Source of the DNA: Hyphomicrobiales bacterium
GTDB taxonomy: Bacteria; Pseudomonadota; Alphaproteobacteria; Rhizobiales; Rhizobiaceae
NCBI GenBank assembly: GCA_024225445.1
Contig: JAAEMP010000018.1
Span: 1 to 64,000, forward strand
Length of the DNA stretch: 64,000 nt
Direction: 5' to 3'
Part shown: positions 8,037 through 16,784 of the stretch, piece by piece
Position numbering within the stretch: the stretch's first letter is position 1
Layout: each line of letters begins with the position of its first letter
Notes under the pieces: model-generated
The model's database searches: none
Seen by the model: only the letters and a program-made list of their open reading frames with translations
What the model was told of the DNA's origin: nothing
Program-made: the position numbers and the translations under genes

Positions 8037-9269
8037 TCAGGAACCCTTTACAGCAGCCTCATACCAGTCCACCAGCAGCTTACGCTCACCTGATTCAATT
8101 CCGGTAATATTGGCAGGCGGCATCGCGCGGGTGCGTCCGGCCTGGATATATATTTCCCTGGCGTAGCGCGCGATCTGGGCATCGGTCTCTAACATCACAC
8201 CTTTGGGAGGTGCAATAATGCCGTCCCATACCGGTTCCTGCGCATGGCACATGGAGCATCGGCCCTGAACTGTATCGCGAACTGTCTCGAAATTGGCGGC
8301 GCTGGCAAATCTCGTTTCATGCGGCGTAAGGGAAGCTTCTTCACTATCTTCGCTCGGCACGCCGGGGATAGCGGAAAGCCAGATAATGATGATGAAAATC
8401 ACCGCGGTCACCAGCCAGGTCCAGATTGGTTTGCCGGTTCTGGCATGTTTGGAATTGAAATAATGCCGGATAGTCACACCCATCAGAAATACCAGTGAGG
8501 CAATTATCCAGTTATATTGCGTGGCAAACGCCAGCGGATAATGGTTCGACAACATCAGGAAAATTACCGGCAGGGTGAGATAGTTGTTGTGGGTTGAACG
8601 CTGTTTAGCAACAACTCCGTATTTTGGATCAGGCTTTTTCCCGGCAATCAAATCCGCAACCACCACCCGTTGATTGGGCATGATGATAAAAAAGACGTTG
8701 GCGGTCATGATGGTGGCGGTAAAGGCGCCAAGATGCACAAAAGCAGCGCGACCGGTAAACAATTGGGTATATCCCCATGCCATCGCCACCAGCATCACAT
8801 AGAGCAATGCCATCAACCCGATACTGCTTTTGCCAAGCGGTGATTTGCACAAGAAATCATAGATTACCCAGCCCACACCGATTGAGGCCATTGAAATGAT
8901 TATTCCAACCGTTGGGGTCACATCCAGCACATTGACGTCGATCAGGTAGAGTTCCGCGCCGGCATAATAAACAATTGCCATCAGCAAAAACCCGGATATC
9001 CATGTCATGTAGGATTCCCATTTGAACCAGGTCAGGTGTTCCGGCATTTCAGCAGGTGCCACGAGATATTTGCGCATATGATAAAAGCCGCCACCATGCA
9101 CCTGCCATTCTTCCCCGCTGGCACCCTCAGGCAGAGAGGGATGTTTGCGCAAGCCAAGATCCAGTGCGATGAAATAGAAAGACGAGCCTATCCATGCAAT
9201 TGCGGTAATCACGTGCAACCAGCGTACTCCAAAGGAAAGCCACTCCCAGGAAACTGCAAATTCGTACAT
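8037..9269 (-). CDS. puuD: Membrane-bound urate hydroxylase with cytochrome c domain
   Basis: About 410 residues. The first roughly 300 form a DUF989-type membrane region with about eight hydrophobic helices and conserved HVITAIAWIGSSFYFIALD and GGGFYHM motifs. The C-terminal domain carries one heme c site, CSMCH, near residue 338. This architecture is that of PuuD, which oxidises urate to 5-hydroxyisourate and passes electrons to the respiratory chain instead of making H2O2. The ATG at 9269 has GGAGG 5 bases upstream and is preferred to a TTG 12 bases earlier. It is divergent from a LysR-type gene. With allE 1.3 kb away it points to aerobic purine-ring degradation; the intermediate enzymes are not in the window. 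Confidence 0.9.
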   Translation of the reverse strand: MYEFAVSWEWLSFGVRWLHVITAIAWIGSSFYFIALDLGLRKHPSLPEGASGEEWQVHGGGFYHMRKYLVAPAEMPEHLTWFKWESYMTWISGFLLMAIVYYAGAELYLIDVNVLDVTPTVGIIISMASIGVGWVIYDFLCKSPLGKSSIGLMALLYVMLVAMAWGYTQLFTGRAAFVHLGAFTATIMTANVFFIIMPNQRVVVADLIAGKKPDPKYGVVAKQRSTHNNYLTLPVIFLMLSNHYPLAFATQYNWIIASLVFLMGVTIRHYFNSKHARTGKPIWTWLVTAVIFIIIIWLSAIPGVPSEDSEEASLTPHETRFASAANFETVRDTVQGRCSMCHAQEPVWDGIIAPPKGVMLETDAQIARYAREIYIQAGRTRAMPPANITGIESGERKLLVDWYEAAVKGS

Positions 9270-9374
9270 ATAGTCCTCCAATTTTGATCAACACTGGCAG
9301 AAAATAAGTAAGAGCGAAAGCACTTGATAATCCAAAGGCTTTCAAAAATATTTTAATAATGCTAGTCATTTTCT

Positions 9375-10277
9375 ATGTCTTACGTAAATAACCTGAAAAC
9401 CTTTGTCCGCATTTTCGAACTTGGCAGTATGTCGGCTGCCGGGCGAGACATGCGTATTTCAGCGGCAGTGGCAAGCAGTCGCATTTCCGAACTCGAAAAA
9501 CATCTGGGTGTCAGATTATTCAACCGTACAACCCGCAGTCTGAAACCCACCGAACATGGCGATCTGTTTTATAAAGGCGCCATCAAGATACTCGATACAA
9601 TTGATGAAGTGGAAGGCAATATTGCCGATATCACTTCAAATCCGAAAGGCACAATTTTTGTATCCGCACCTCTGGGCATTGGCAAGAAACTGGTCGCTCC
9701 GCTGGTGCCGGCGTTCAAGCAGCAATATCCGGAAATAAATATCAGATTACGCCTGTCGGACAGAAAAGTGGACCTGACCAACGAGGGCCTGGATGCGGCT
9801 TTTGTACTGGGTGATCTAACCGATTCAGAATTGCGTCACCGGCCAATTCACGATTTCAAAAGAATTCTGTGCGCCTCACCGCAATATCTGGATATAAACG
9901 GCACTCCTGACAGTGGCGAGGAACTGTTACACAATAATCATCATTGTTTGATGCTCAGATATCCCGGTGCCGATGAATTTTACTGGAATCTGGTTGTTGA
10001 GGGTGAACAAAAACGTTACGACTTTCTGGGACCGCTGGAATCCGATGATGGTGATGTCCTGACAAATTGGGCACTGGTTGGCTGTGGCATTGTCAATAAA
10101 ACCGTGTTTGAGGTCAGACACCATCTTGATAATGGCGAACTGGTTGAGATTGCCAAACATACGCCCCCAACCGATCTGCCATTTGCCTGCATTTATCCAC
10201 ATAAACGGTTGCAGGATCCAAAAATTCGAATATTTATCGATTACATGGTGCGCGAATGCAAAGCACTGGTTGGCTAG
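9375..10277 (+). CDS. LysR-family transcriptional regulator
   Basis: LTTR of 300 residues. The N-terminal winged HTH (LKTFVRIFELGSMSAAGRDM, then SRISELEKHLGVRLFNRTTR) is followed by a linker helix and a periplasmic-binding-like effector domain (GTIFVSAPLGIGKKLVAPLV, then GLDAAFVLGDL). It belongs to the CrgA/DmlR-like branch judging by the SRISELEKHLGVRLFNRTTRSLKPTEHG block. It is divergent from puuD with about 105 bp between starts, the classic LysR arrangement, so it probably controls puuD and perhaps other purine genes. The effector is unknown. Confidence 0.9.
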   Translation: MSYVNNLKTFVRIFELGSMSAAGRDMRISAAVASSRISELEKHLGVRLFNRTTRSLKPTEHGDLFYKGAIKILDTIDEVEGNIADITSNPKGTIFVSAPLGIGKKLVAPLVPAFKQQYPEINIRLRLSDRKVDLTNEGLDAAFVLGDLTDSELRHRPIHDFKRILCASPQYLDINGTPDSGEELLHNNHHCLMLRYPGADEFYWNLVVEGEQKRYDFLGPLESDDGDVLTNWALVGCGIVNKTVFEVRHHLDNGELVEIAKHTPPTDLPFACIYPHKRLQDPKIRIFIDYMVRECKALVG

Positions 10278-10377
10278 ACCGTTTCTTGACAGCACCGGAA
10301 TTTCCACAAATTATACAATAATTTTTTGAAAATCCTTCATCGAAAATCCTGTATATTGCGACCATTAGATTGAATAA

Positions 10378-10526
10378 TATAGCAGAACACCTTTAAAATG
10401 ATCATGCAATCAGGAGCGAAAAGCGACCGGTGCCGGTGCGCCGCCCTCGCCGAGGCCGGGCGCAAGCCCGAATAGCCGTGAGCAAAAAAAATTCAAACTG
10501 AATCAAAATAAAGGTGTTCTGCTATA
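10378..10526 (+). repeat. 149-bp dispersed element with terminal inverted repeats (copy A)
   Basis: Bounded by TATAGCAGAACACCTTTA on the left and its near-exact complement ending CTGCTATA on the right. The interior holds several dyads: ACCGG-TG-CCGGT, a GCGCC/CCTC-GCC-GAGG/GGCGC stem, CGGGC-GCAA-GCCCG and ATTCA-AAC-TGAAT. Some of these overlap and would compete. It is nearly identical to copies at 16780 and 50987 and to the edge copy at 1-28. It encodes no protein. Ends flanked by TA are compatible with an IS630/mariner-type MITE, but this is inference. It lies between the LysR gene and allE. Confidence 0.9.
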
Positions 10527-10576
10527 TCAACGTTTTGACGACAGGTTCTGTTTGCAAATCCAATTATGGAAATGAA

Positions 10577-11404
10577 ATGCCAATTAAAAACACTTACTTC
10601 GCCCCGACAGGTGGCCTTCCGGGACAAAACGAGCTTCTCACTGGCAGGGCAGTGTTTACCGAAGCTTACGCTGTCATTCCAAAAGGCGTAATGCGTGATA
10701 TCGTTACCAGCAATTTGCCCCACTGGAACAATACCAGACTCTGGATATTATCGCGCCCGCTAACCGGTTTTGCCGAAACATTTTCACAATATGTTATGGA
10801 AGTCTCCCCTGGCGGAGGAAGTGACAACCCTGAACCCGACGCAGGTGCTGAAGCAGTTTTATTTCTGCTTGAAGGCGAAATGGAACTTGCCCTGGATGGT
10901 GCGAACCATCTGTTGCAGGAAGGCGGCTACGCTTTCATTCCACCCGGTTGCCAATGGACCCTTCACAACAAAAGTAATGCGCCATTGCGTTTTCACTGGA
11001 TCAGAAAAAAATACAAGATAGCCCAGGGAATAGAAACTCCACCTGCTTTTGTTACCAATGAAAATCTGATCGAACCGATTCCGATGCCCGATACTGAAGG
11101 CAGATGGGCGACCACGCGTTTTATTGAATCTGGTGACCTGCGCCATGACATGCATGTCAACATTGTTACATTCGAACCAGGTGGAACTATTCCGTTTGAA
11201 GAAACCCATGTGATGGAACATGGCCTGTATGTCCTGGAGGGTAAAGCGGTCTATAAACTCAATCAGGATTGGGTGGAAGTGGAAGCGGGAGACTATTTAT
11301 GGTTGCGGGCATTCTGCCCTCAGGCATGCTATGCTGGTGGTCCGGGAAGATTTCGTTATCTTCTCTATAAAGACGTTAACCGGCACGCCAGTTTGGTATC
11401 CTGA
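10577..11404 (+). CDS. allE: (S)-ureidoglycine aminohydrolase (bicupin)
   Basis: About 275 residues forming two cupin domains. The first has AVLFLLEGEMELALDG then GGYAFIPPGCQWTLHN; the second has VNIVTFEPGGTIPFEETHVMEHGLYVLEGKAVYKLN then AGDYLWLRAFCPQ. The second site keeps the E-x-H-x-M-E-H set of Mn-binding ureidoglycine aminohydrolases (AllE/YlbA). The enzyme releases ammonia from (S)-ureidoglycine and gives (S)-ureidoglycolate, the direct precursor of glyoxylate. ATG at 10577 is chosen because an upstream extension of the frame would begin inside the repeat element. It is separated only by the bhcR gene from the bhcABCD operon, which consumes glyoxylate. Confidence 0.9.
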   Translation: MPIKNTYFAPTGGLPGQNELLTGRAVFTEAYAVIPKGVMRDIVTSNLPHWNNTRLWILSRPLTGFAETFSQYVMEVSPGGGSDNPEPDAGAEAVLFLLEGEMELALDGANHLLQEGGYAFIPPGCQWTLHNKSNAPLRFHWIRKKYKIAQGIETPPAFVTNENLIEPIPMPDTEGRWATTRFIESGDLRHDMHVNIVTFEPGGTIPFEETHVMEHGLYVLEGKAVYKLNQDWVEVEAGDYLWLRAFCPQACYAGGPGRFRYLLYKDVNRHASLVS

Positions 11405-11421
11405 TCGCACCCTCCTGAACT

Positions 11422-12252
11422 TCATTTTGCCGAACGAATTTTTCCACCCATTATCCGTGTCACTTCTTCAGCCGCATCCGCGACCATCGGGCCAAATTTT
11501 TCAATCAGATTATCCTTAAAACGAATAGTTGGACCGGAGATGGATAGGCCTGCAATCACCTCGCCATGCTCATTGTAAATGCCGGCGGCAATACAACGCA
11601 TTCCGGTATAACGCTCCTCATTATCATATGCCCATCCCCGTTTTCGGGAAAGTTCAAGATCCTCAAACAGCCGTTCCACAGATGTAATGGTGTTTGGCGT
11701 AAATTCAGGCAGGCCTTTATTCTGCATAATTTTCTCGACATCATCACGCTTCATATCTGCCAGCAGGGCTTTTCCGATACCTGATGCATGCATATGACTG
11801 CGTGAACCCGCTTGGAAGAATGCCCTGATTGGATTTGGCGTTTCCTTCTGGCTGATGAATATCACATCGCCACCCTGGCAAATTCCCAGATTAGCCGTTT
11901 CTCCGGAATGTTCCATCAATTGGCGCATAATGTTTCTGGCTGCGTCAACAAGATTGGTCTGCGCAAGATATCTGCTGCCAATTCTGAAAGCTTCTATACC
12001 GATAGACCAGGACTGCCCGGATTCATCAAACTCAACAAATCCACGTTTTAGCAAGGTTGCCAGTATGCGATGGGTTGTTGAAGAGGGAAGTTCCACCCGC
12101 TGTGCCAGATCAGACAGCGACAATGCATCATCTCTGGACAACACTTCCAGCACACTTATACCCCGGTCCAATGCCTGAACGGTATCATTCCGGGGCACCT
12201 TGAACAGGGATTTGGGACGACCGCGAGGCCGCCTTTGCAATTTGGGTTCCAT
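11422..12252 (-). CDS. bhcR: IclR-family regulator of the beta-hydroxyaspartate cycle
   Basis: An N-terminal basic RRPRGRPKS tail is followed by the IclR winged HTH (VQALDRGISVLEVLSRDDALSLSDLAQRVELPSSTTHRILATL) and a C-terminal effector domain with HASGIGKALLA, RGWAYDNEERYTGMRCIAAGIYN and AGLSISGPTIRF. Position and family match BhcR, the glyoxylate-responsive regulator divergent from bhcABCD. The ATG at 12252 has AGGA 8 bases upstream; an ATG at 12294 would add 14 residues but lacks a site. It shares the intergenic control region at 12253-12468 with bhcA. Its stop codon is 17 bases from the end of the convergent allE. Confidence 0.9.
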   Translation of the reverse strand: MEPKLQRRPRGRPKSLFKVPRNDTVQALDRGISVLEVLSRDDALSLSDLAQRVELPSSTTHRILATLLKRGFVEFDESGQSWSIGIEAFRIGSRYLAQTNLVDAARNIMRQLMEHSGETANLGICQGGDVIFISQKETPNPIRAFFQAGSRSHMHASGIGKALLADMKRDDVEKIMQNKGLPEFTPNTITSVERLFEDLELSRKRGWAYDNEERYTGMRCIAAGIYNEHGEVIAGLSISGPTIRFKDNLIEKFGPMVADAAEEVTRIMGGKIRSAK

Positions 12253-12328
12253 ATGAAAATCCTGCCTGTTTCTCCATTTCGCAAGTTTGCTCATAGACCA
12301 TATAGTTTTTCAACAAAATATTAATAAT

Positions 12329-12402
12329 CAATTTTGGAAAACGAAATATACAGTTATTACAACAGATTACCATTTTTTTTCCAAATTGAAAATATTTTTC
12401 AA
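12329..12402. promoter_or_regulatory. Dyad sites in the bhcR-bhcA control region
   Basis: CAATTTTGGAAAA at 12329-12341 is nearly the reverse complement of TTTTCCAAATTG at 12377-12388. An interrupted palindrome TTGAAAA-TAT-TTTTCAA occupies 12386-12402. Both lie in the divergent bhcR/bhcA promoter region, which is very A+T-rich. They are candidate binding sites for BhcR; the assignment is by position only. Confidence 0.5.
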
Positions 12403-12468
12403 AAAAATTGCAAATTCACCCTGTCGCGATATCCTGAAGCAATACCGACAATTCTGAAGGATAATCAA

Positions 12469-13659
12469 ATGAATGGTCAAAATCCTGTATTCATTCCGGG
12501 ACCAACCAACATTCCCGACCGCCTTCGCCATGCGATGAATGTTCAAACGTCAGACCATCGCGCGCCGGATTTTGTCAACCTGCTGGCACCGTTAATCGAA
12601 GATCTCAAGAAAATCTTCAAAACCAGAACCGGCTCGGTCATTACTTTTCCCTCCAGCGGCACCGGTGGTTGGGAGGCGGCGATCACCAATACGCTTTCAC
12701 CGGGAGACAAAGTTCTGGTGGCCCGCTATGGCATGTTTTCCCATCGCTGGATTGATCTATGCCAGCGCCATAATCTTGATGTTGAAATCATAGAATGTGA
12801 ATGGGGTACAGGTGCACCTGCCAACTTGTTTGGCGAACGTCTTGCTTCAGACACCAGTCACAATATCAAAGCGCTATTGATTACCCATAATGAAACCGCA
12901 ACAGGCGTCAGAAGTGACATCGCAGCGGTCAGGCAGGCAATGAACAAAGCAAATCACCCTGCCCTGCTTTATGTCGATTGCGTCAGTTCCCTGGCATCAA
13001 TGGACTTCAGGATGGATGATTGGGGCGTTGATCTGGCCGTGTCCGGTTCGCAAAAGGGATTTATGCTGGCCACCGGCATGGCAATAATCGGGGTCAGTGA
13101 AAAGGCGCTGGCCGCAGGCGAATCGGCAACATGTCCACGCTGCTTTTTTGACTTTCGTGATATGGGCAACGCCAATGCCAGCGGCGGATTTCCCTATACA
13201 CCTCCATTTCAGCTTTTGATGGGACTGCGTGAAAGTCTGGATATGCTGTTTGAAGAAGGCCTGGAAAATGTCTTTGCCCGCCACTACAGGCTGGCGCAGG
13301 GTGTTAGAAAGGCAGTTGAGGCCTGGGGAATGAAACTTTGCGCCAGGACGCCTGATCTTTATTCAGATACAGTCAGCACAATTTATACGCCTGACGGTTT
13401 TGACAGCAATATTCTAACCAACCATGCCTATGACAAATATGATGTCTCCTTTGGTATCGGCCTTGGAGAAATGAACACAAAGGCTTTTCGCATCGGTCAT
13501 CTGGGCTCACTGAGCGACGTAATGGTATTGGCAGGCCTGTCCGCCATTGAAATGGCGATGGTGGATTTATCCTATCCGGTCAAACTGGGTTACGGAGTTG
13601 CAGCAGCTCAGGAATATTACAGAAACAGCGATAACCTGGCGCAGTCGAAAGCCGCGTGA
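12469..13659 (+). CDS. bhcA: Aspartate-glyoxylate aminotransferase
   Basis: Class V aminotransferase of 396 residues, fold type I. The N-terminal signature is NPVFIPGPTNIPDRLRHAMN with HRAPDF, the cofactor-phosphate region is SSGTGGWEAA, the Asp of LLYVDCVSS contacts the PLP ring, and the Schiff-base Lys is Lys196 in SGSQKGFM. Alanine/serine-glyoxylate aminotransferases share this fold; assignment to BhcA rests on its place as first gene of bhcABCD. It transfers the amino group of aspartate to glyoxylate, giving glycine and oxaloacetate. GAAGG precedes the ATG at 12469; in-frame codons further upstream lie in the promoter region. It runs to the next gene almost without a gap. Confidence 0.92.
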   Translation: MNGQNPVFIPGPTNIPDRLRHAMNVQTSDHRAPDFVNLLAPLIEDLKKIFKTRTGSVITFPSSGTGGWEAAITNTLSPGDKVLVARYGMFSHRWIDLCQRHNLDVEIIECEWGTGAPANLFGERLASDTSHNIKALLITHNETATGVRSDIAAVRQAMNKANHPALLYVDCVSSLASMDFRMDDWGVDLAVSGSQKGFMLATGMAIIGVSEKALAAGESATCPRCFFDFRDMGNANASGGFPYTPPFQLLMGLRESLDMLFEEGLENVFARHYRLAQGVRKAVEAWGMKLCARTPDLYSDTVSTIYTPDGFDSNILTNHAYDKYDVSFGIGLGEMNTKAFRIGHLGSLSDVMVLAGLSAIEMAMVDLSYPVKLGYGVAAAQEYYRNSDNLAQSKAA

Positions 13660-13676
13660 TGAAAAATGAGGGCACA

Positions 13677-14630
13677 ATGATAATACCAGACTATGATGAT
13701 GTGCTGGAAGCACATGAGCGCATCAGGCCTTGTATCCACCGCACACCGGTTCTGACCAGTTCTTTCATGAATGAACTGACCGGAGCGAAGTTATTTTTCA
13801 AATGCGAGAATTTCCAAAAAGCCGGCGCCTTCAAGGTCCGTGGTGCCACCAATGCGGTGTTTGGCCTGCCACAGGATAAACTTTCCAGGGGTGTTGCCAC
13901 CCATTCTTCGGGAAATCATGCATTGTCACTGAGTTATGCTGCCGGACGCCGTGATATTCCGGTAGCCGTCGTCATGCCCAGAACCGCTCCGGAGGCAAAG
14001 AAAGCCGCCGTTCGTGGCTATGGTGGCAAGGTTGTTGAATGCGAACCGAGCACCTCTTCACGTGAAGAAGTGTTTGCACAAGTGGTGGCCCGCTCAGGTG
14101 CAGATTTTGTTCACCCTTATAATGATCCACGTGTAATTGCCGGACAGGCCACCTGCTCCAGGGAACTCACCGAAGAAATAAAGGACCTGGATGCAATTGT
14201 CGCGCCCATCGGTGGTGGTGGCATGATATCAGGAACTTGCCTGACAATTTCAAGTATTGCTCCGGAAGTAAAAATATACGCAGCAGAACCGGAAAAAGCC
14301 GATGACGCATATCGATCGTTCAAGGCTGGCCATATAATTGCCGATGATGCGCCACACACGGTAGCCGACGGATTAAAGGTGCCGCTTAAGGAATTAACCT
14401 GGCATTTTGTTTCAAATCACGTAGAAGATATTCTTCTGGCAGGCGAACAGGAGATCATCGATGCCATGTATCTGACCTGGCAGCGGATGAAAATTGTCAT
14501 GGAACCCTCAAGCGCGGTTCCTCTTGCCACCATTATCAAAAACAGGGAATTATTTGCCGGAAAGCGTGTTGGCATAATCATTACCGGCGGCAACGTCGAT
14601 TTGAACAGGCTGCCATGGAACACGAACTAA
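13677..14630 (+). CDS. bhcB: beta-Hydroxyaspartate dehydratase
   Basis: Fold-type II PLP enzyme of 317 residues in the threonine/serine dehydratase family. The PLP Lys is Lys53 in GAFKVRGATNA; FFKCENFQ precedes it, SSGNHA binds the cofactor phosphate and substrate, and the glycine loop is PIGGGGMISG. In the cycle it removes water from (2R,3S)-beta-hydroxyaspartate to give iminosuccinate. The start at 13677 has GAGG 6 bases upstream; ATG at 13659 overlaps the bhcA stop as TGATG and is also possible, so translational coupling is likely. The function is assigned from operon context, since sequence alone would allow a generic threonine or serine dehydratase. Confidence 0.9.
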   Translation: MIIPDYDDVLEAHERIRPCIHRTPVLTSSFMNELTGAKLFFKCENFQKAGAFKVRGATNAVFGLPQDKLSRGVATHSSGNHALSLSYAAGRRDIPVAVVMPRTAPEAKKAAVRGYGGKVVECEPSTSSREEVFAQVVARSGADFVHPYNDPRVIAGQATCSRELTEEIKDLDAIVAPIGGGGMISGTCLTISSIAPEVKIYAAEPEKADDAYRSFKAGHIIADDAPHTVADGLKVPLKELTWHFVSNHVEDILLAGEQEIIDAMYLTWQRMKIVMEPSSAVPLATIIKNRELFAGKRVGIIITGGNVDLNRLPWNTN

Positions 14631-14650
14631 GCGATAACAGGAGAACTGAC

Positions 14651-15808
14651 ATGAATATTCCAACCAGACTTGAAGACTTTGAAGTGGGCTACAATATCCC
14701 GGCGGCAATCGGCATGGATGAAGCGGATATCCAGACACCCTGTCTGATCCTTGATCTGGATGCTCTGGAAAAGAACGTCAAAACCATGCGCGATCTCTGC
14801 ACCCGGATGGGTGTACGTCACCGGGTACATGGCAAAATGCATAAATCGGCCGACATTGCCCATTACCAGATTGATCACGGCAATGCAGTGGGCATCTGTT
14901 GCCAGAAAGTCTCGGAAGCCGAGGCTTTTGCAAGGGCTGGCGTTAAAGACATTCTGGTATCAAACCAGGTTCGTGATCCAGCCAAGATCGACCGCCTGGC
15001 CCGACTGCCCAAAATTACCTCCAGAACCATCGTCTGCGTTGATGATATTGACAATGTCGCCGAACTTTCCGCAGCCGCTCTCAAACACGCAACCAATATT
15101 GACTGCCTTGTCGAAATTGATTGTGGCGCTGGTCGTTGCGGTGTGCAACCGGGTCAACCGGTTGTTGATCTGGCAAAAGCAATCATTGCCGCCGATGGGC
15201 TGACTTTTTCCGGCATTCAGGCCTATCAGGGCGCTGCCCAGCACGTGCATAATTTTGAAGAGCGCAAGACGCACTATGACAAGGCTATCAGTCAGGTTCG
15301 TGACAGCATTGAACTGCTGGGCGCTGAGGGTATTGAGTGCGATATTATTGGTGGAGCGGGCACAGGTTCCTACTATTTTGAAGGAAACTCCGGTGTCTTC
15401 AACGAAATGCAATGCGGTTCATATGCTTTCATGGATGCCGATTATCAGCGAATACTGGATAAGGACGACAAACCGATATCGGAATTTGAAAACTCGCTGT
15501 TCATCCTGACATCGGTAATGTCTCATTCAAAAGCCGACAAGGCTATCTGTGATGCCGGACTGAAAGCCCAGAGTGTTGATTCAGGTCTGCCGGTAATTTT
15601 TGGTCGCGACGACGTTGAATATATCAAGTGTTCCGATGAACATGGTGTAATTCTTGATCCAGATGGAATTCTGAAGATCAATGAGAAATTGAAGTTGATC
15701 CCCGGTCATTGCGATCCCACCTGCAACGTCCATGACTGGTATGTCGGTGTGCGTGACGGCAAGGTGGAAACTCTGTGGCCGGTAACTGCCCGCGGCCTGG
15801 CTTACTAG
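14651..15808 (+). CDS. bhcC: beta-Hydroxyaspartate aldolase
   Basis: Alanine-racemase-fold PLP enzyme of 385 residues, D-threonine-aldolase/DSD1 type. DIQTPCLILDLDALEKN opens the TIM barrel, the PLP Lys is in RVHGKMHKSADIA (about residue 62), and IIGGAGTGSYYFEG supplies phosphate contacts. The C-terminal metal-site pair is in IPGHCDPTCNVHDWYVG, with His and Cys of the D-threonine-aldolase type. It condenses glycine and glyoxylate to beta-hydroxyaspartate, the carbon-carbon bond-forming step of the cycle. GGAG stands 7 bases before the ATG. It lies 20 bp after bhcB and 10 bp before bhcD. Confidence 0.92.
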   Translation: MNIPTRLEDFEVGYNIPAAIGMDEADIQTPCLILDLDALEKNVKTMRDLCTRMGVRHRVHGKMHKSADIAHYQIDHGNAVGICCQKVSEAEAFARAGVKDILVSNQVRDPAKIDRLARLPKITSRTIVCVDDIDNVAELSAAALKHATNIDCLVEIDCGAGRCGVQPGQPVVDLAKAIIAADGLTFSGIQAYQGAAQHVHNFEERKTHYDKAISQVRDSIELLGAEGIECDIIGGAGTGSYYFEGNSGVFNEMQCGSYAFMDADYQRILDKDDKPISEFENSLFILTSVMSHSKADKAICDAGLKAQSVDSGLPVIFGRDDVEYIKCSDEHGVILDPDGILKINEKLKLIPGHCDPTCNVHDWYVGVRDGKVETLWPVTARGLAY

Positions 15809-15818
15809 GAGTCCGATC

Positions 15819-16784
15819 ATGCTCATTGTCAGTGAAGATATCTGCAAGAAAGTCATAAGTCGTCAGGATGCCTTTGAGGCGGTGGAGGCTGTTTTTTCTG
15901 CCATGACAAAAGGTGAGGCCTATAATTTTCCGGTGATCCGCGAAGCCATAGGCTATGCGGACGCGCTGTATGGCTTCAAATCAGGTTTCGACCGTGCCGG
16001 ATTGTCGCTGGGCCTGAAATCCGGCGGTTACTGGCCGGGAAATACGGATAAAGGCCTGACCAATCACCAGTCAACCATATTTCTGTTCAACCCGGACACC
16101 GGGCAACTCCATGCACTGGTTGGTGGCAATTACCTGACCGCCGTTCGAACCGCTGCGGCAAGTGCTGTCTCAATTGCTCATCTTGCCCGTCAGGACGCAA
16201 AAATACTGGGCATGATTGGTGCCGGCCATCAATCAACTTTCCAGCTGCGCGCCGCCATCAAACTCCGCAACTTTGAGAAAATTATTGCCTGGAACCACAA
16301 TCCGGAAAAGCTGTCTGTACTGGCTGCAGTTGCAGCCGATGTCGGTTTGCCTTTTGAATCAGTGGATCGCCAGCAGCTTGGAAGTGAGGCGGACGCCATC
16401 ATCACCATTACCTCGGCCCATGAACCACTTCTGATGAAAAACTGGATCAAACCGGGTACTCATATCGCCTGCATGGGAACAGACACCAAAGGCAAGCAGG
16501 AAGTCGATCCGCAACTGATTGCCGCCTCAACCCTGTTTACCGATGAAATTGCCCAATCTGTAACTATTGGTGAAGCCCAGCATGCAATCGCTGCCGGGCT
16601 TAAATCGCAATCAGATATTACCCCAATCGGTAATGTGATTACCGGTGATCACCCAGGCCGCACCAGTGCCGAAGAAATCACCATATTTGATGGAACCGGC
16701 GTTGGCTTGCAGGATCTGGCAGTAGCCAATACCGCTGCCAGGCTGGCTGAAAAACAGGATCTGGCACAAATTATTGAGTTATAG
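15819..16784 (+). CDS. bhcD: Iminosuccinate reductase
   Basis: Ornithine cyclodeaminase/mu-crystallin family member of 321 residues. The substrate region has FKSGFDRAGLSLGLKSGGYWPGN, followed by GGNYLTAVRTAAASAVS and the Rossmann motif GMIGAGHQS near residue 132. In the cycle it reduces iminosuccinate to aspartate with NADH, regenerating the amino donor for BhcA. GGAG precedes the ATG by 8 bases. The TAG stop at 16782-16784 lies inside the left terminal repeat of the element at 16780-16927. The native C-terminus may therefore have been altered when the element inserted; the length still fits the family. Confidence 0.92.
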   Translation: MLIVSEDICKKVISRQDAFEAVEAVFSAMTKGEAYNFPVIREAIGYADALYGFKSGFDRAGLSLGLKSGGYWPGNTDKGLTNHQSTIFLFNPDTGQLHALVGGNYLTAVRTAAASAVSIAHLARQDAKILGMIGAGHQSTFQLRAAIKLRNFEKIIAWNHNPEKLSVLAAVAADVGLPFESVDRQQLGSEADAIITITSAHEPLLMKNWIKPGTHIACMGTDTKGKQEVDPQLIAASTLFTDEIAQSVTIGEAQHAIAAGLKSQSDITPIGNVITGDHPGRTSAEEITIFDGTGVGLQDLAVANTAARLAEKQDLAQIIEL

